Shown here piece by piece: positions 45,713 through 54,786 of a stretch of 64,000 nt of DNA. Made by a program: the position numbers and the translations under genes. The stretch covers positions 434,001 to 498,000 of the forward strand of contig JAMLHK010000001.1 in NCBI GenBank assembly GCA_023957155.1, given 5' to 3'. Numbering within the stretch: position 1 is the first letter of the stretch; each line of letters opens with the position of its first letter. Under the pieces are notes generated by a model, which did no database searches, was not told the DNA's origin, and worked only from the letters and a program-made list of their open reading frames with translations. The stretch comes from Chitinophagaceae bacterium. GTDB lineage: Bacteria > Bacteroidota > Bacteroidia > Chitinophagales > Chitinophagaceae.

Positions 45713-46792
45713 TTATTTTAATATTTTACGAATTGCCTCTAACCGGCTGGTATTGTTCCCCAATGTCGGGCATATCCATCCTCCTTCATCAAATTCATTC
45801 CAGGCATACATCAGTATTACACCTGCTTCGGCAGCATTTGTATTGTTACTGGTCCATTTGATTGCATTTTGAAGACTTTGCGCAATCTGATCCGGGGTAC
45901 CATCTTTTGCATACCCATCGGGGGTATAATAAGAATTCCATAAAACAGATCTTTCAATTCTCGGCTTAGGATTCCACCCTGCTGTAACCCAGGGTACCAA
46001 CGGCTTGCCTGAAGCTGCATATTTTTCCCATCCTGCCTGATCGCTTTTAGGAACAGCGGGTGAATATGCCGCCCTGTTATAGGAAGCGCCGGTTTCAAAA
46101 TCGGTCACGCTGGCGTAACAACTAATTGCATCTGCATATAAACTGTCTGCGGCAGCAACTGCATTTTGAGCCGAAAACCCCATCACTACTATATAAGGAT
46201 CGGGAACGCCCGCAAGCCTGCTTAAATTTCTCAACGCTGTAAGCTGCGGAAGCAGGGTGGCCGTAGCCGAAAAAACATATACCAATGGTCTTCCGTTCAA
46301 TACTTTTTGATAATTATTTTCTTTAAATCTTTCTACCAGCCATTTGGCGTCTTTATCGTAATCAAAAGGATTGGTACCCAGTATTACACACCATTTAATA
46401 TCACTTTTATATGCACTTTTAAGATAAAGCTGCCTGGCAGTATCCAGACCGCTGCCGGAAGGATACCAGCAAAAAGCCCAGTAGTCCAGCCCCGCATACT
46501 TTGCATAAGCAATTTCCTGATCCATGATAGCCTGTGTAGTACCCCGGCACTGAATGGAATCATCATGAATTATTTTACTAAAAAATGGAGCCCGGTAATG
46601 ATATTGACGCGGACCTAATATACGCTCTACTTCTAAGCCGGCACGATTTAAATCCCCTACCCACCCGTCCCAGCGAATAGCTCCTACAAGAGGTTGCTCT
46701 TTTTCATTAAACGGCATTACAACACGGGTGACCGGGTCTGTTAAAAGTGGCAGCGCAATCGAAATTCCATATAGAAAAGCGAACAGTTTCAA
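45713..46792 (-). CDS. GH99-like secreted protein, paralogue 5 (WNEFDEG subtype)
   Basis: A 359-residue protein with a hydrophobic N-terminus (LFAFLYGISIALPLL), probably a Sec signal. It shares the opening VGAIRWDGWVGDLN, AGLDYWAFCWYPSG and WCVILGTNPFDYDKDAKW with the next gene, and ends with MYAWNEFDEGGWICP (Glu333 and Glu336). In this pair the motif reads NEFDEG, with Phe in place of Trp. It is a tandem duplicate of 46800-47852 and probably acts on the same glycan with altered specificity. Confidence 0.82.
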   Translation of the reverse strand: MKLFAFLYGISIALPLLTDPVTRVVMPFNEKEQPLVGAIRWDGWVGDLNRAGLEVERILGPRQYHYRAPFFSKIIHDDSIQCRGTTQAIMDQEIAYAKYAGLDYWAFCWYPSGSGLDTARQLYLKSAYKSDIKWCVILGTNPFDYDKDAKWLVERFKENNYQKVLNGRPLVYVFSATATLLPQLTALRNLSRLAGVPDPYIVVMGFSAQNAVAAADSLYADAISCYASVTDFETGASYNRAAYSPAVPKSDQAGWEKYAASGKPLVPWVTAGWNPKPRIERSVLWNSYYTPDGYAKDGTPDQIAQSLQNAIKWTSNNTNAAEAGVILMYAWNEFDEGGWICPTLGNNTSRLEAIRKILK

Positions 46793-46799
46793 TTGTATT

Positions 46800-47852
46800 C
46801 TACTTTAAGATTTCTTTAATGGCATCTAAGCGGCTTGTATTATTCCCGAGCGTGGGACATATCCATCCCCCTTCGTCAAACTCATTCCAGGCATACATCA
46901 GCACTGTATTGGCCTCTACCGTTGATTTGTTCATCATTGTCCACCTTAACGCATTGCTGAGGTTATCTGCAATTTGCCCGGGTGTCCCATCACTTACCCA
47001 TCCATCAGAAGAAACTGTCGTCCACGATACCGGGTTATCAATACGCGGTTTGGTATTGTGACCCGTAGTTACCCAGGGTACCACTTTTCGCCCCGTAGCC
47101 TTATACCCTTCCCATCCAAGAGAATCAGCATGGGGAATGACCGGGTAATACGGCTCTCCATCCTTGCCCGTCCAACTGATGTATGCACTCATTGCATCAG
47201 CCTGCAAACTATCCGCCATTGCAACAGCAGCTGTAACAGAAAATTCCATCACTACTATATACGGCTCCTCTATATTTGCCGCCTTACTCAGATTTCTCAG
47301 TTTAGCAAGCTCTTGCGGCTTAGTCATTGCAGAGGGAAAGACATACACCAATGGTCTTCCATTTAACACCTTCTGATAGTTTTTCTCTTTAAACCGGTCA
47401 ACCAACCACACCGCATCCGTGCCATAATCAAACGGGTTAGTACCCAGTATTACACACCATTTAATATCATCCCGGTGTTTACTGGCCAGGTAAAGCTGCC
47501 TCGCCGTATCCAACCCGCTATGCGGAGGATACCAGCAGAATGCCCAATAATCCAGCCCTGCAGCACTGGCATAAGCTATTTCCTTATCCATAATATCCTG
47601 GGTGGCTCCCCTGCACTGGATGGAATCATGAGAAATTTCCTTACTATAAAATGGGGCACGGTAATGATATTGATTTGGACCCAGCGCACGCTCTACTTCC
47701 AGCCCCGCAGGATTCAAATCCCCTACCCATGCATCCCATCGAATAGCGCCTACAAGCGTATCCTGCCTGTAGGGGGAAGGGGAGTTACACGATATAAGAA
47801 AACTGAATACAACAAGCATTATACATAACAATACCTTACTCATAGTGGACAT
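46800..47852 (-). CDS. GH99-like lipoprotein, paralogue 6 (WNEFDEG subtype)
   Basis: The 350-residue product is a lipoprotein (VFSFLISC). Text is closely parallel to paralogue 5 throughout (VGAIRWDAWVGDLNPAGLE, AGLDYWAFCWYPPHSG, VILGTNPFDYGTDAVW, MYAWNEFDEGGWICP with Glu324 and Glu327). It is the first gene after SusD (21 bp) and 7 bp before paralogue 5. Its lipid anchor suggests a place next to SusD on the cell surface, whereas paralogue 5 is likely periplasmic, so the two could cut the glycan in turn. Confidence 0.83.
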   Translation of the reverse strand: MSTMSKVLLCIMLVVFSFLISCNSPSPYRQDTLVGAIRWDAWVGDLNPAGLEVERALGPNQYHYRAPFYSKEISHDSIQCRGATQDIMDKEIAYASAAGLDYWAFCWYPPHSGLDTARQLYLASKHRDDIKWCVILGTNPFDYGTDAVWLVDRFKEKNYQKVLNGRPLVYVFPSAMTKPQELAKLRNLSKAANIEEPYIVVMEFSVTAAVAMADSLQADAMSAYISWTGKDGEPYYPVIPHADSLGWEGYKATGRKVVPWVTTGHNTKPRIDNPVSWTTVSSDGWVSDGTPGQIADNLSNALRWTMMNKSTVEANTVLMYAWNEFDEGGWICPTLGNNTSRLDAIKEILK

Positions 47853-47873
47853 TATAACAGCAGTTTGAATGAA

Positions 47874-49670
47874 TTATTGATAGCCGGGGTTTTCAACAAG
47901 GTTTGGATTATTACCCGTACGGGTAAGCGTAACCGGCAAATAATAATTTTGCGGATAAAATGCAGGAGGCGCAACAGTCCCGTCCACATTTTGAATAATC
48001 AATAATTTGTATTTGCCAGTGGTATAATCCAGGATATACTGTAACCCGGAAAAATTCCGTGAAAGATCGGTAACGGCCGTTCTCCACCTGCGCAGATCCC
48101 AGTAACGATGTCCTTCAAAAGCAAGTTCCACTTTCCTTTCGTGCCTTATCTTATCCTGGTCAACAGAGGCTAATGGTGCGATCCCTGCCCGTTCTCTGAT
48201 TTGATTGACGGCATCTAATGCATCATCCGACTTCCCAAGATATAAGGCAGCTTCCGCATAATTCAACAAGACCTCCCCTAAACGGAATACAATAAAATCC
48301 GTAGAAGAAGTAGCCCAATCCCCATTAGATCCTATCAGGTTACCATGGCTCTCGTCCAAATATTTCATTACACCAAAACCGGTGGTCTTGTTTTGAACAC
48401 CATTAGCCAGGACACCATTGTATGATCCGTCCGTCTGAATCGTACCATCGGGCTTAAGTATCCCTTTATGATAATCCAGCATCGTTCCCAGCCATGATGT
48501 ATTCTGCGTATAAATAGTTGCAAAGAATCTCGGATCCTTATCCCCCCATAATTGTTCCGTAGTCCACAATCCCTGCTGAATGGCATTCCGGTCCAGCGTA
48601 CCGGAACGTCCATCAATATATTCAAACGCCTCTGCCATTTCTAAGTAAACTGCATTTTGATTACCCGATCCCCAACCATTGGGTACAGGGCATTGAAAAA
48701 AATCATAGCCCCATCCGTTTCCTCCATTTCCCATTCCATTATTTTCATCATGCCGCTTTACCAAAATTTGCTCCGTATTATTCTTATCAAGAAAAAGATT
48801 CCTAAAATTTGTCACTTTGTCATCAGGATATTTTTTATACAATGAATAAACATGGCTGTTTATAATCTGCTCTGCAGCATTATACGCCTCCTGATAATAG
48901 GTATTGGCCGCCGAGGCCTCAATACCTACAACCCCGTCTAATTGTACCGTTCCAAACTGCGCTATGCTTCCGGCATATAAAGCAGCCCTGCATTTTAAAG
49001 CTAATGCGGCATATTTTGTAGGTCTGCCCAGGTCATTAGAGGTTTCCGGAAGGTCATTTGAAAACCCGTTGACTTCGGACAACACAAAATCATATATCTC
49101 CCGCTCTTTAGCACGTTTCGGATACAATACATCCTGCGGGGTATTCAGATCCTGGACTTCGATAATTAAAGGAATACCACCATAACGCTTTACCATTTCA
49201 AAATAATTATACGCTCTTAAAAACCTTGCCTCTGCTATTCTCCTTTTTTTTAGATCAGCCTCCAGCGGTGATTCCGGCACCGTTTGAATGAACTGATTCA
49301 ACTTACGAATAACCTTATACGCGTTTTCCCACCATTCTAACAGACCACCGTTAATTTTTAAATTGCCTGATTTATATGGATACGCATCACTAAGCCATGC
49401 GGTCCGGGATTCATCACTTACCTCGTTGATCCACATGGGTGCAGGTCCCGCATCCCCCTTCCACAAATTATCCCAGGAATTATCCGTAGAAACATTAGTA
49501 AAAACATAAGTTTCCGCATAACATTCAGTAAGGTATGCATTAATTAATGCCGGATCTTTCCACACCACATCGTCAGAGATCATGTCTAAAGGCACTTTAT
49601 CTAACACGCCTTTTTTACAGGATGCATTTATTATAAAGAATATTAAAAATATTCGGATTGTAATTTTCAT
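47874..49670 (-). CDS. SusD/RagB family nutrient-binding lipoprotein
   Basis: A 598-residue lipoprotein (IFFIINASC, Cys18) with SusD features: the N-terminal DKVPLDMISDDVVWKDPALI, helical TPR-like text (RRIAEARFLRAYNYFEMVKR with YGGIPLI just after), and the C-terminal VNQIRERAGIAPL and ELAFEGHRYWDLRRW. It sits on the outside of the outer membrane as the lid of the SusC channel and binds the target polysaccharide. It follows SusC by 23 bp and precedes the GH99-like array, defining the locus as a PUL. Confidence 0.96.
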   Translation of the reverse strand: MKITIRIFLIFFIINASCKKGVLDKVPLDMISDDVVWKDPALINAYLTECYAETYVFTNVSTDNSWDNLWKGDAGPAPMWINEVSDESRTAWLSDAYPYKSGNLKINGGLLEWWENAYKVIRKLNQFIQTVPESPLEADLKKRRIAEARFLRAYNYFEMVKRYGGIPLIIEVQDLNTPQDVLYPKRAKEREIYDFVLSEVNGFSNDLPETSNDLGRPTKYAALALKCRAALYAGSIAQFGTVQLDGVVGIEASAANTYYQEAYNAAEQIINSHVYSLYKKYPDDKVTNFRNLFLDKNNTEQILVKRHDENNGMGNGGNGWGYDFFQCPVPNGWGSGNQNAVYLEMAEAFEYIDGRSGTLDRNAIQQGLWTTEQLWGDKDPRFFATIYTQNTSWLGTMLDYHKGILKPDGTIQTDGSYNGVLANGVQNKTTGFGVMKYLDESHGNLIGSNGDWATSSTDFIVFRLGEVLLNYAEAALYLGKSDDALDAVNQIRERAGIAPLASVDQDKIRHERKVELAFEGHRYWDLRRWRTAVTDLSRNFSGLQYILDYTTGKYKLLIIQNVDGTVAPPAFYPQNYYLPVTLTRTGNNPNLVENPGYQ

Positions 49671-49693
49671 GACTTATTTTTTTACGATTATTG

Positions 49694-52600
49694 CTATAGA
49701 GATATGTTCACGCCAAATGTTACCGTCTTTTGCTGCGGATAATAATATCCCGAATTACCGGATGGCGCTTCCGGATCGGTACCATACTTCTTTAACCCGT
49801 CAAACGTTATCAAATTATTGCCGGCAACATATATCCTTACCTGCTTTAATTTAACGGTTTCTAACCATTGCCTGGGCAGGTTATAGCCGAGGGCAACGGC
49901 CTTCAATCTCATATATCCGGCTTTCTTGTAGTAATAATCTGATGATAATCCATTAGTGGCTGCTCCTCCTAACCGGGGTACCAGCGCATTGGGATCATTG
50001 GTTTCCTGTGTCCATCTCAGATCATAAACGATAGCAGGCGGTAAGTCGCCATGTGTTAATACAATATAGTTATAGTATCCAAACGCTCCCTGGAACAAGG
50101 CGGAAAGATCAAAATCTTTGTATTTTATATTGCCATTGAAGCCCAGCATCCAATGGGGAACAGTACCCTTCCCTATTTCTACCTGGTCTTTCCAGTCTAA
50201 CGTACCGTCTCCATTTGCATCCGTATACCATATATCACCCGGACGAAGTGAAACATTTCCCTGGTTATCCTGATTAAATTTTAACCCGTTGATCTGATCC
50301 TGGCTGGTAAATAACCCGTTGGATAAATAACCATAACTACGATCAGTCCACCTTCCTGATTTTTTATAAATTCTTTCCTGGTCCGGATCGGAATACTCCG
50401 GCTCCTCATAATGATCCCACTTTGCCCTTGACCAGGAAATATTCCCGTTCACATCCCATTCAAAGTCTTTACTTCTCCCTGATGTGCCTAATCTTAATTC
50501 AAATCCCCTGTCATTTAAACTATTTATATTTTCAGGAGGAAGGTCTGCTCCAAATGTAGTCGGCAAAGTAGTAATTCTTGTAGCCGGTATACCTTTACGC
50601 TCCCGGTAAAAAATATCACCCTCCCCATATAATTTTCTATTCCATAAAGAAAAATCCAACCCGGCATTATAAATACGAATTTTCTCCCAGGTTAAATCCG
50701 GGTTAGCCAAACCGCTCGAAACAATGCCCTGCTGAACTCTGTTGTCTAAGATGTATGTAAGTCCATACTGATATCCGGTGAGATACTGAAAATTGCCGAC
50801 CCCGTCATTACCCGACTCTCCATAGCTTGCTCTAAGTTTCAAGTCACTTAAATTATTACTTATCTCCCTGATGAAGTCTTCCTCAGACAGCCTCCATCCA
50901 AGAGAAACACTGGGGAAATAACCCCATCTCTTAGCAGAAGGAAACTTAGCGGAAGCATCCGCTCTCAGAATAGTTTCCACCAGATATTTTTCCTTATACG
51001 AATAATTAATCCTGCCTACATAACTTTTTCTTCCCATTTCAGATGCCGAACCATTATTTACCATACCGGAAGTACTCCCTGCAAATAACTGGTCTATGGC
51101 AGGAGTAAGAAAATTAATCCTGCCCACACTTACATAATCACTACTATAATCAATCGCCTCATAAAGAGCTAAGGCATTTACATGATGGAATCTCCCGAGA
51201 GTGCGATTGTAGCTCAGCGAAAGCTGACCGGTTATCACCCGGCTCTTATTATTGACCTGAGAAAGCGAAGCCGTTGAGCCTAATGCACCCGCTAATGTAT
51301 AGGTATCACTTACAGGATCGTAGGTATAGAACTGTACCGGTCGCGTAAAATGCTTATTATTACCGTAATCCTGTACAATATTCAGAAATGCCTTAGCTGA
51401 TAATCCCTCGATAGCATTAGAAGTATAATTTAAGGCAATAGCCCCTCTTAAATTTTGAGATTCCGTGTTGTCATATCCGGCTATCTCACTATTGGTAATG
51501 ACGTGAGCGCCTCCTGTACCTCCACCGTTGGCAAAAGAAATTTTAGTGGGGTCCGGTAACGTGGGCGGATATATGGGCAATGTGGCCCAGTAATCCTGCC
51601 ATACCGTATTTGCTCCGGCATTTTGGGGCCGCCAGGGGAATTTACGGCTTTCAAAAATGGAAGAAACATCCAGCTGAAAAGACAGGTTATCCGAAATTGC
51701 CGCGTCAATATTAGATTGAATATTGTACCTTTTATAATCTCCCCCATTCTTCTTCCATATTGTCTGCTGATCCAGGAATCCTATTAAGCCATAATATTTG
51801 ATCCTTTCACTTCCTCCCCTTACAGATAAATTATGTTGTTGCTGAGGCGCCCAGTCCCTGATCAGCTCACGATACCAATTTGTATTAGGATACAGCGGAT
51901 CTGTACCATTATAGTATTTTTGAATCTGCTCCTCCGTAAAAGGTACCTGGTCAGCCGGTCGGCCCGATTGGAGCCATGCTTCAGATTTCATCTCGGCATA
52001 CTGTCCTGCACTGGCGGGTTTGGGCATTATAGTGATCCCCTGCATCGTTGTAGAGGAATTTAGCATGATAACCGGCTTACTGTTATTTCCCCGCTTCAGG
52101 GTAACTAATATCACGCCATTCCCCGCGCGGGCTCCGTAAATAGAGGCCGCTCCGTCCTTCAATATGGTAACAGATTCAATTTGGTTGGCATCTATGTTGT
52201 TAAAGCTTGACTCAACTCCGTCTACAATAACAAGCGCCCCGCCAAAGCCCCTGATGCTTAAACTTGCCGCATCAGACCCCGGCTGTCCGCTGGATTGTAA
52301 AGAAATCAAACCCGGAAGCCGCCCGGCTAAGCTATTAGCAGTACTCGCTACGGGAGCCGCCGCTAATTGTTCTCCCTTGACAGAAGCAATGGATCCCGTA
52401 ACCGTTTGCTTTTTTTGTGTTCCATATCCGGTAACAACTACCTCATCAAGCCCCGCAGCAGCTACTTTCAGCACAATAGACTGCAATTGGGCTATGTCGG
52501 CAACCCGAATCTCCCTCGATTCATAGCCTACCATGCTTATCTCCAGAATATCCGTATTATCTGCAGCTATAGAAAAAGAACCATCGGAAATGGTTGTCAC

Positions 52601-53065
52601 GCCTTTATTCTGTCCTTTTACTTTTACACTCACCCCTTCCAGCGGGTTCCCCCCTTCATCTGTTACCCGGCCGTAAACCTCAACCTGCTTTTCCAGTTCG
52701 GAACGATTGGGTGAAATGACTACCAGGTAATTATTTACAATTTTATACACCAGGAAGTCACCCAGTACCTGTTGCATGATCTCAGGTACGGTTGCATTTT
52801 TTACATCTACACTTACCTTACCCAGCTTTTTGATATCTTCTTTTAAGAAGAAGAAACGGTAGTCGCTCGTTTCCTGTATCTTTTTGAATACATGCGATAC
52901 ATTGACCTGCTCCAGCTTCATAGAGAACCTTTCCTGTCCGTAACCATTGGCAGACACATGCAGAAAAGGCATGAGAAGAAGCAAGACAGTTATTTTCATA
53001 AACAGTAAAAACTTAAAGGAGGAGCGCAAAGGAATATCCTGCAGCAGATTCCTGCATTTTTTCAT
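49694..53065 (-). CDS. SusC/RagA TonB-linked outer-membrane transporter with STN domain
   Basis: The 1123-residue form from ATG 53065 is preferred; ATG 53125 would add 20 residues. After a signal peptide (ITVLLLLMPFLHVSANGYGQ) come an STN secretin-like domain (about 45-110), a CarboxypepD_reg-like domain (about 125-205, VYGRVTDEGGNPLEGVSV), the plug with DEVVVTGYGTQKKQTVTGS, then the beta-barrel ending KTVTFGVNISL. It imports oligosaccharides with SusD using TonB energy. The STN domain is typical of transporters that signal through a FecR-type anti-sigma factor, and such a gene lies 192 bp upstream. So substrate binding probably activates the PUL sigma factor. Confidence 0.96.
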   Translation of the reverse strand: MKKCRNLLQDIPLRSSFKFLLFMKITVLLLLMPFLHVSANGYGQERFSMKLEQVNVSHVFKKIQETSDYRFFFLKEDIKKLGKVSVDVKNATVPEIMQQVLGDFLVYKIVNNYLVVISPNRSELEKQVEVYGRVTDEGGNPLEGVSVKVKGQNKGVTTISDGSFSIAADNTDILEISMVGYESREIRVADIAQLQSIVLKVAAAGLDEVVVTGYGTQKKQTVTGSIASVKGEQLAAAPVASTANSLAGRLPGLISLQSSGQPGSDAASLSIRGFGGALVIVDGVESSFNNIDANQIESVTILKDGAASIYGARAGNGVILVTLKRGNNSKPVIMLNSSTTMQGITIMPKPASAGQYAEMKSEAWLQSGRPADQVPFTEEQIQKYYNGTDPLYPNTNWYRELIRDWAPQQQHNLSVRGGSERIKYYGLIGFLDQQTIWKKNGGDYKRYNIQSNIDAAISDNLSFQLDVSSIFESRKFPWRPQNAGANTVWQDYWATLPIYPPTLPDPTKISFANGGGTGGAHVITNSEIAGYDNTESQNLRGAIALNYTSNAIEGLSAKAFLNIVQDYGNNKHFTRPVQFYTYDPVSDTYTLAGALGSTASLSQVNNKSRVITGQLSLSYNRTLGRFHHVNALALYEAIDYSSDYVSVGRINFLTPAIDQLFAGSTSGMVNNGSASEMGRKSYVGRINYSYKEKYLVETILRADASAKFPSAKRWGYFPSVSLGWRLSEEDFIREISNNLSDLKLRASYGESGNDGVGNFQYLTGYQYGLTYILDNRVQQGIVSSGLANPDLTWEKIRIYNAGLDFSLWNRKLYGEGDIFYRERKGIPATRITTLPTTFGADLPPENINSLNDRGFELRLGTSGRSKDFEWDVNGNISWSRAKWDHYEEPEYSDPDQERIYKKSGRWTDRSYGYLSNGLFTSQDQINGLKFNQDNQGNVSLRPGDIWYTDANGDGTLDWKDQVEIGKGTVPHWMLGFNGNIKYKDFDLSALFQGAFGYYNYIVLTHGDLPPAIVYDLRWTQETNDPNALVPRLGGAATNGLSSDYYYKKAGYMRLKAVALGYNLPRQWLETVKLKQVRIYVAGNNLITFDGLKKYGTDPEAPSGNSGYYYPQQKTVTFGVNISL

Positions 53066-53257
53066 ACATTTGATTTGAAAAGTTAAAAAGATGAATAAGC
53101 CTGCCTGATCGCTGTGCCTATTCAATGATCTGAATGTAACTTTTTAGAGAGGAGGAGTACCATTCTTCCTCTTTTTGTTATTTAGGATATGATTCTCCCG
53201 GGGGGACTATGACCTGTCATAAGCATAATTTTAGTTTACAATTTGAGTAATTACCTT

Positions 53258-54337
53258 TTACCGGATATAAATTTCTTTACCTTTTATCTCGTACTTAAAG
53301 TTTACCATAATCTGTAAGATCTGTAAAGCCTGCTGAATATCCACATTATCAAAATCGCCATTCATCAAAATGCTTTTCATCTTTTCATTTTCAAACCGGA
53401 TGCGTACATCATACCATCTTTCCATTCTAAGCGCTACCGTTTCAAAAGGCTCATCGGTAAAAATCATTTTTTCTTTCACCCATACCGCTTCCTCCGGCAT
53501 ACCGTTTTTTTCAATATCCGGCGAAACCGTTTTTACTTCGTAGCTTATCCCGGTTACAGCAGCCGGGGATTCTTTAAGCGAATTGGTATTCTTCAGTGAG
53601 ATCTTTTCATTAGGCAGGAGGATCACTTTTTTTTCCGCACCCTCTTTCAGGCTCACTTCTACCTTACCTTCCACCACAGTAGTTTCAATATCCTCTTTGG
53701 TATCGTACGCTTTTACATTAAAAACAGTACCTAACACCTTCACTAACATCCGATCGGTATTAACCAAAAAGGGATGAGCCGCATCTTTGGTTACTTCAAA
53801 AAAAGCTTCCCCGCTTAACCATACTTCCCTGTTTCTTTTGCCAAAATTTTTATTGTATACCAGCCGGCTGCCGCTGTTCAGATGCACCATAGTGCTATCC
53901 GGAAGTAATACGCTCTTCCTTTCTCCATTTTGGGCTATGATCACCGAATCTTTAAGCTGTCGCTGTACGATCAACGGGGACTCCCCCGCCGGCTTCAGCC
54001 ATATCATCCACGCTGTAAGCATTAGTATCGTTACTACCGAGGCCGCTGCCAACAGCCTTTTCATGGTAAAAACTTTCCTTTTCTCCTCCAAGCCGGGTAT
54101 ACGATCAGATGATGGTATAGTATAACCATGCAGTTTGCCGGATACTTTCTCCCATTGCCCATCCAAAAAGGCTTCATCTAATCCCGGATTTTTCTGCCAT
54201 ATATCCTGTAATAACTCCAGATCAAAAGACTTCACCCCCTTATCTTTCAGTAACCAGTTTAATTCGGTTAACTCCTCCGGCGTAGCTTCATTGCTTAGCT
54301 TTTTCCCCAATAAAATAAAAACCCTGGATTCTTTCAT
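53258..54337 (-). CDS. FecR-type anti-sigma factor of the PUL
   Basis: A 359-residue membrane protein. A cytoplasmic N-terminal part (EEARVFILLGKKLSNEAT-type text, NWLLKD) precedes one membrane helix (VTILMLTAWMIWL, about 94-112), a FecR beta-domain (SGSRLVYNKNFGKRNREVWL, GEAFFEVTKDAAHPFLV) and the C-terminal DUF4974 domain (FETVALRMERWYDVRIRF), which contacts the STN domain of SusC. It would keep the ECF sigma factor inactive until SusC signals. Unlike the usual sigma-FecR-SusC order, a GH106 gene and a 449-bp repeat-rich gap separate it from the sigma gene. Confidence 0.93.
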   Translation of the reverse strand: MKESRVFILLGKKLSNEATPEELTELNWLLKDKGVKSFDLELLQDIWQKNPGLDEAFLDGQWEKVSGKLHGYTIPSSDRIPGLEEKRKVFTMKRLLAAASVVTILMLTAWMIWLKPAGESPLIVQRQLKDSVIIAQNGERKSVLLPDSTMVHLNSGSRLVYNKNFGKRNREVWLSGEAFFEVTKDAAHPFLVNTDRMLVKVLGTVFNVKAYDTKEDIETTVVEGKVEVSLKEGAEKKVILLPNEKISLKNTNSLKESPAAVTGISYEVKTVSPDIEKNGMPEEAVWVKEKMIFTDEPFETVALRMERWYDVRIRFENEKMKSILMNGDFDNVDIQQALQILQIMVNFKYEIKGKEIYIR

Positions 54338-54786
54338 GCGTTGTATTATAGTTATAAGGACACACTATTTTGGAGTAGCCCCTAATGCAGGGATGACTTT
54401 TTTTAATTGACAGCAGCTATTCGCTCCCTCCGGGCTGATTTGTTTAACCCGGAAGCATCTCCAGGCGGGAGAAGGCACCGGCTTTTCTATAAAAGCCTAC
54501 CTATCGTGTTCATGACAACCCACCTGTATGAAACCGGTTCTGATATTACGGCACTACGCGCCTTTTTACTTTCTCTCTGTTTCTTTCTTACAGGCTGCTC
54601 CGCAGCTTAAAGGGACTAAGTATTTATCCGGCGCTACGCGCCAAAATATTTGTAGCCAAAAGGGCTTCAACACATTTCTCTAAGCCGCAGCGCGGCGCAA
54701 TATTAAATTGTTCGATAGGTTTGAAATATAAACACCTGCCATGACCAATACCTATGCACAAAAAGGAATATTGCAGGAGATATTTT
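54338..54786. other. Intergenic region between GH106 and FecR, rich in short hairpins
   Basis: No gene is supported. It holds a hairpin GGCTTTTCTATAAAAGCC at 54480-54497 and four 5-3-5 hairpins or near-copies at 54550-54696 (listed separately). The FecR-SusC-SusD-GH99 promoter must lie here if FecR has its own transcription start; I could not identify it. Confidence 0.5.
54550..54696. repeat. Cluster of small hairpins with five-base arms and three-base loops
   Basis: GCTGCTCCGCAGC (54594-54606), GGCGCTACGCGCC (54630-54642) and GCCGCAGCGCGGC (54684-54696) all have perfect five-base arms and a three-base loop. GGCACTACGCGCC at 54550-54562 is a one-mismatch copy of the second. The shared layout, and the TCC loop also seen at 17560-17574, suggest one family of REP-like elements. 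Confidence 0.6.
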
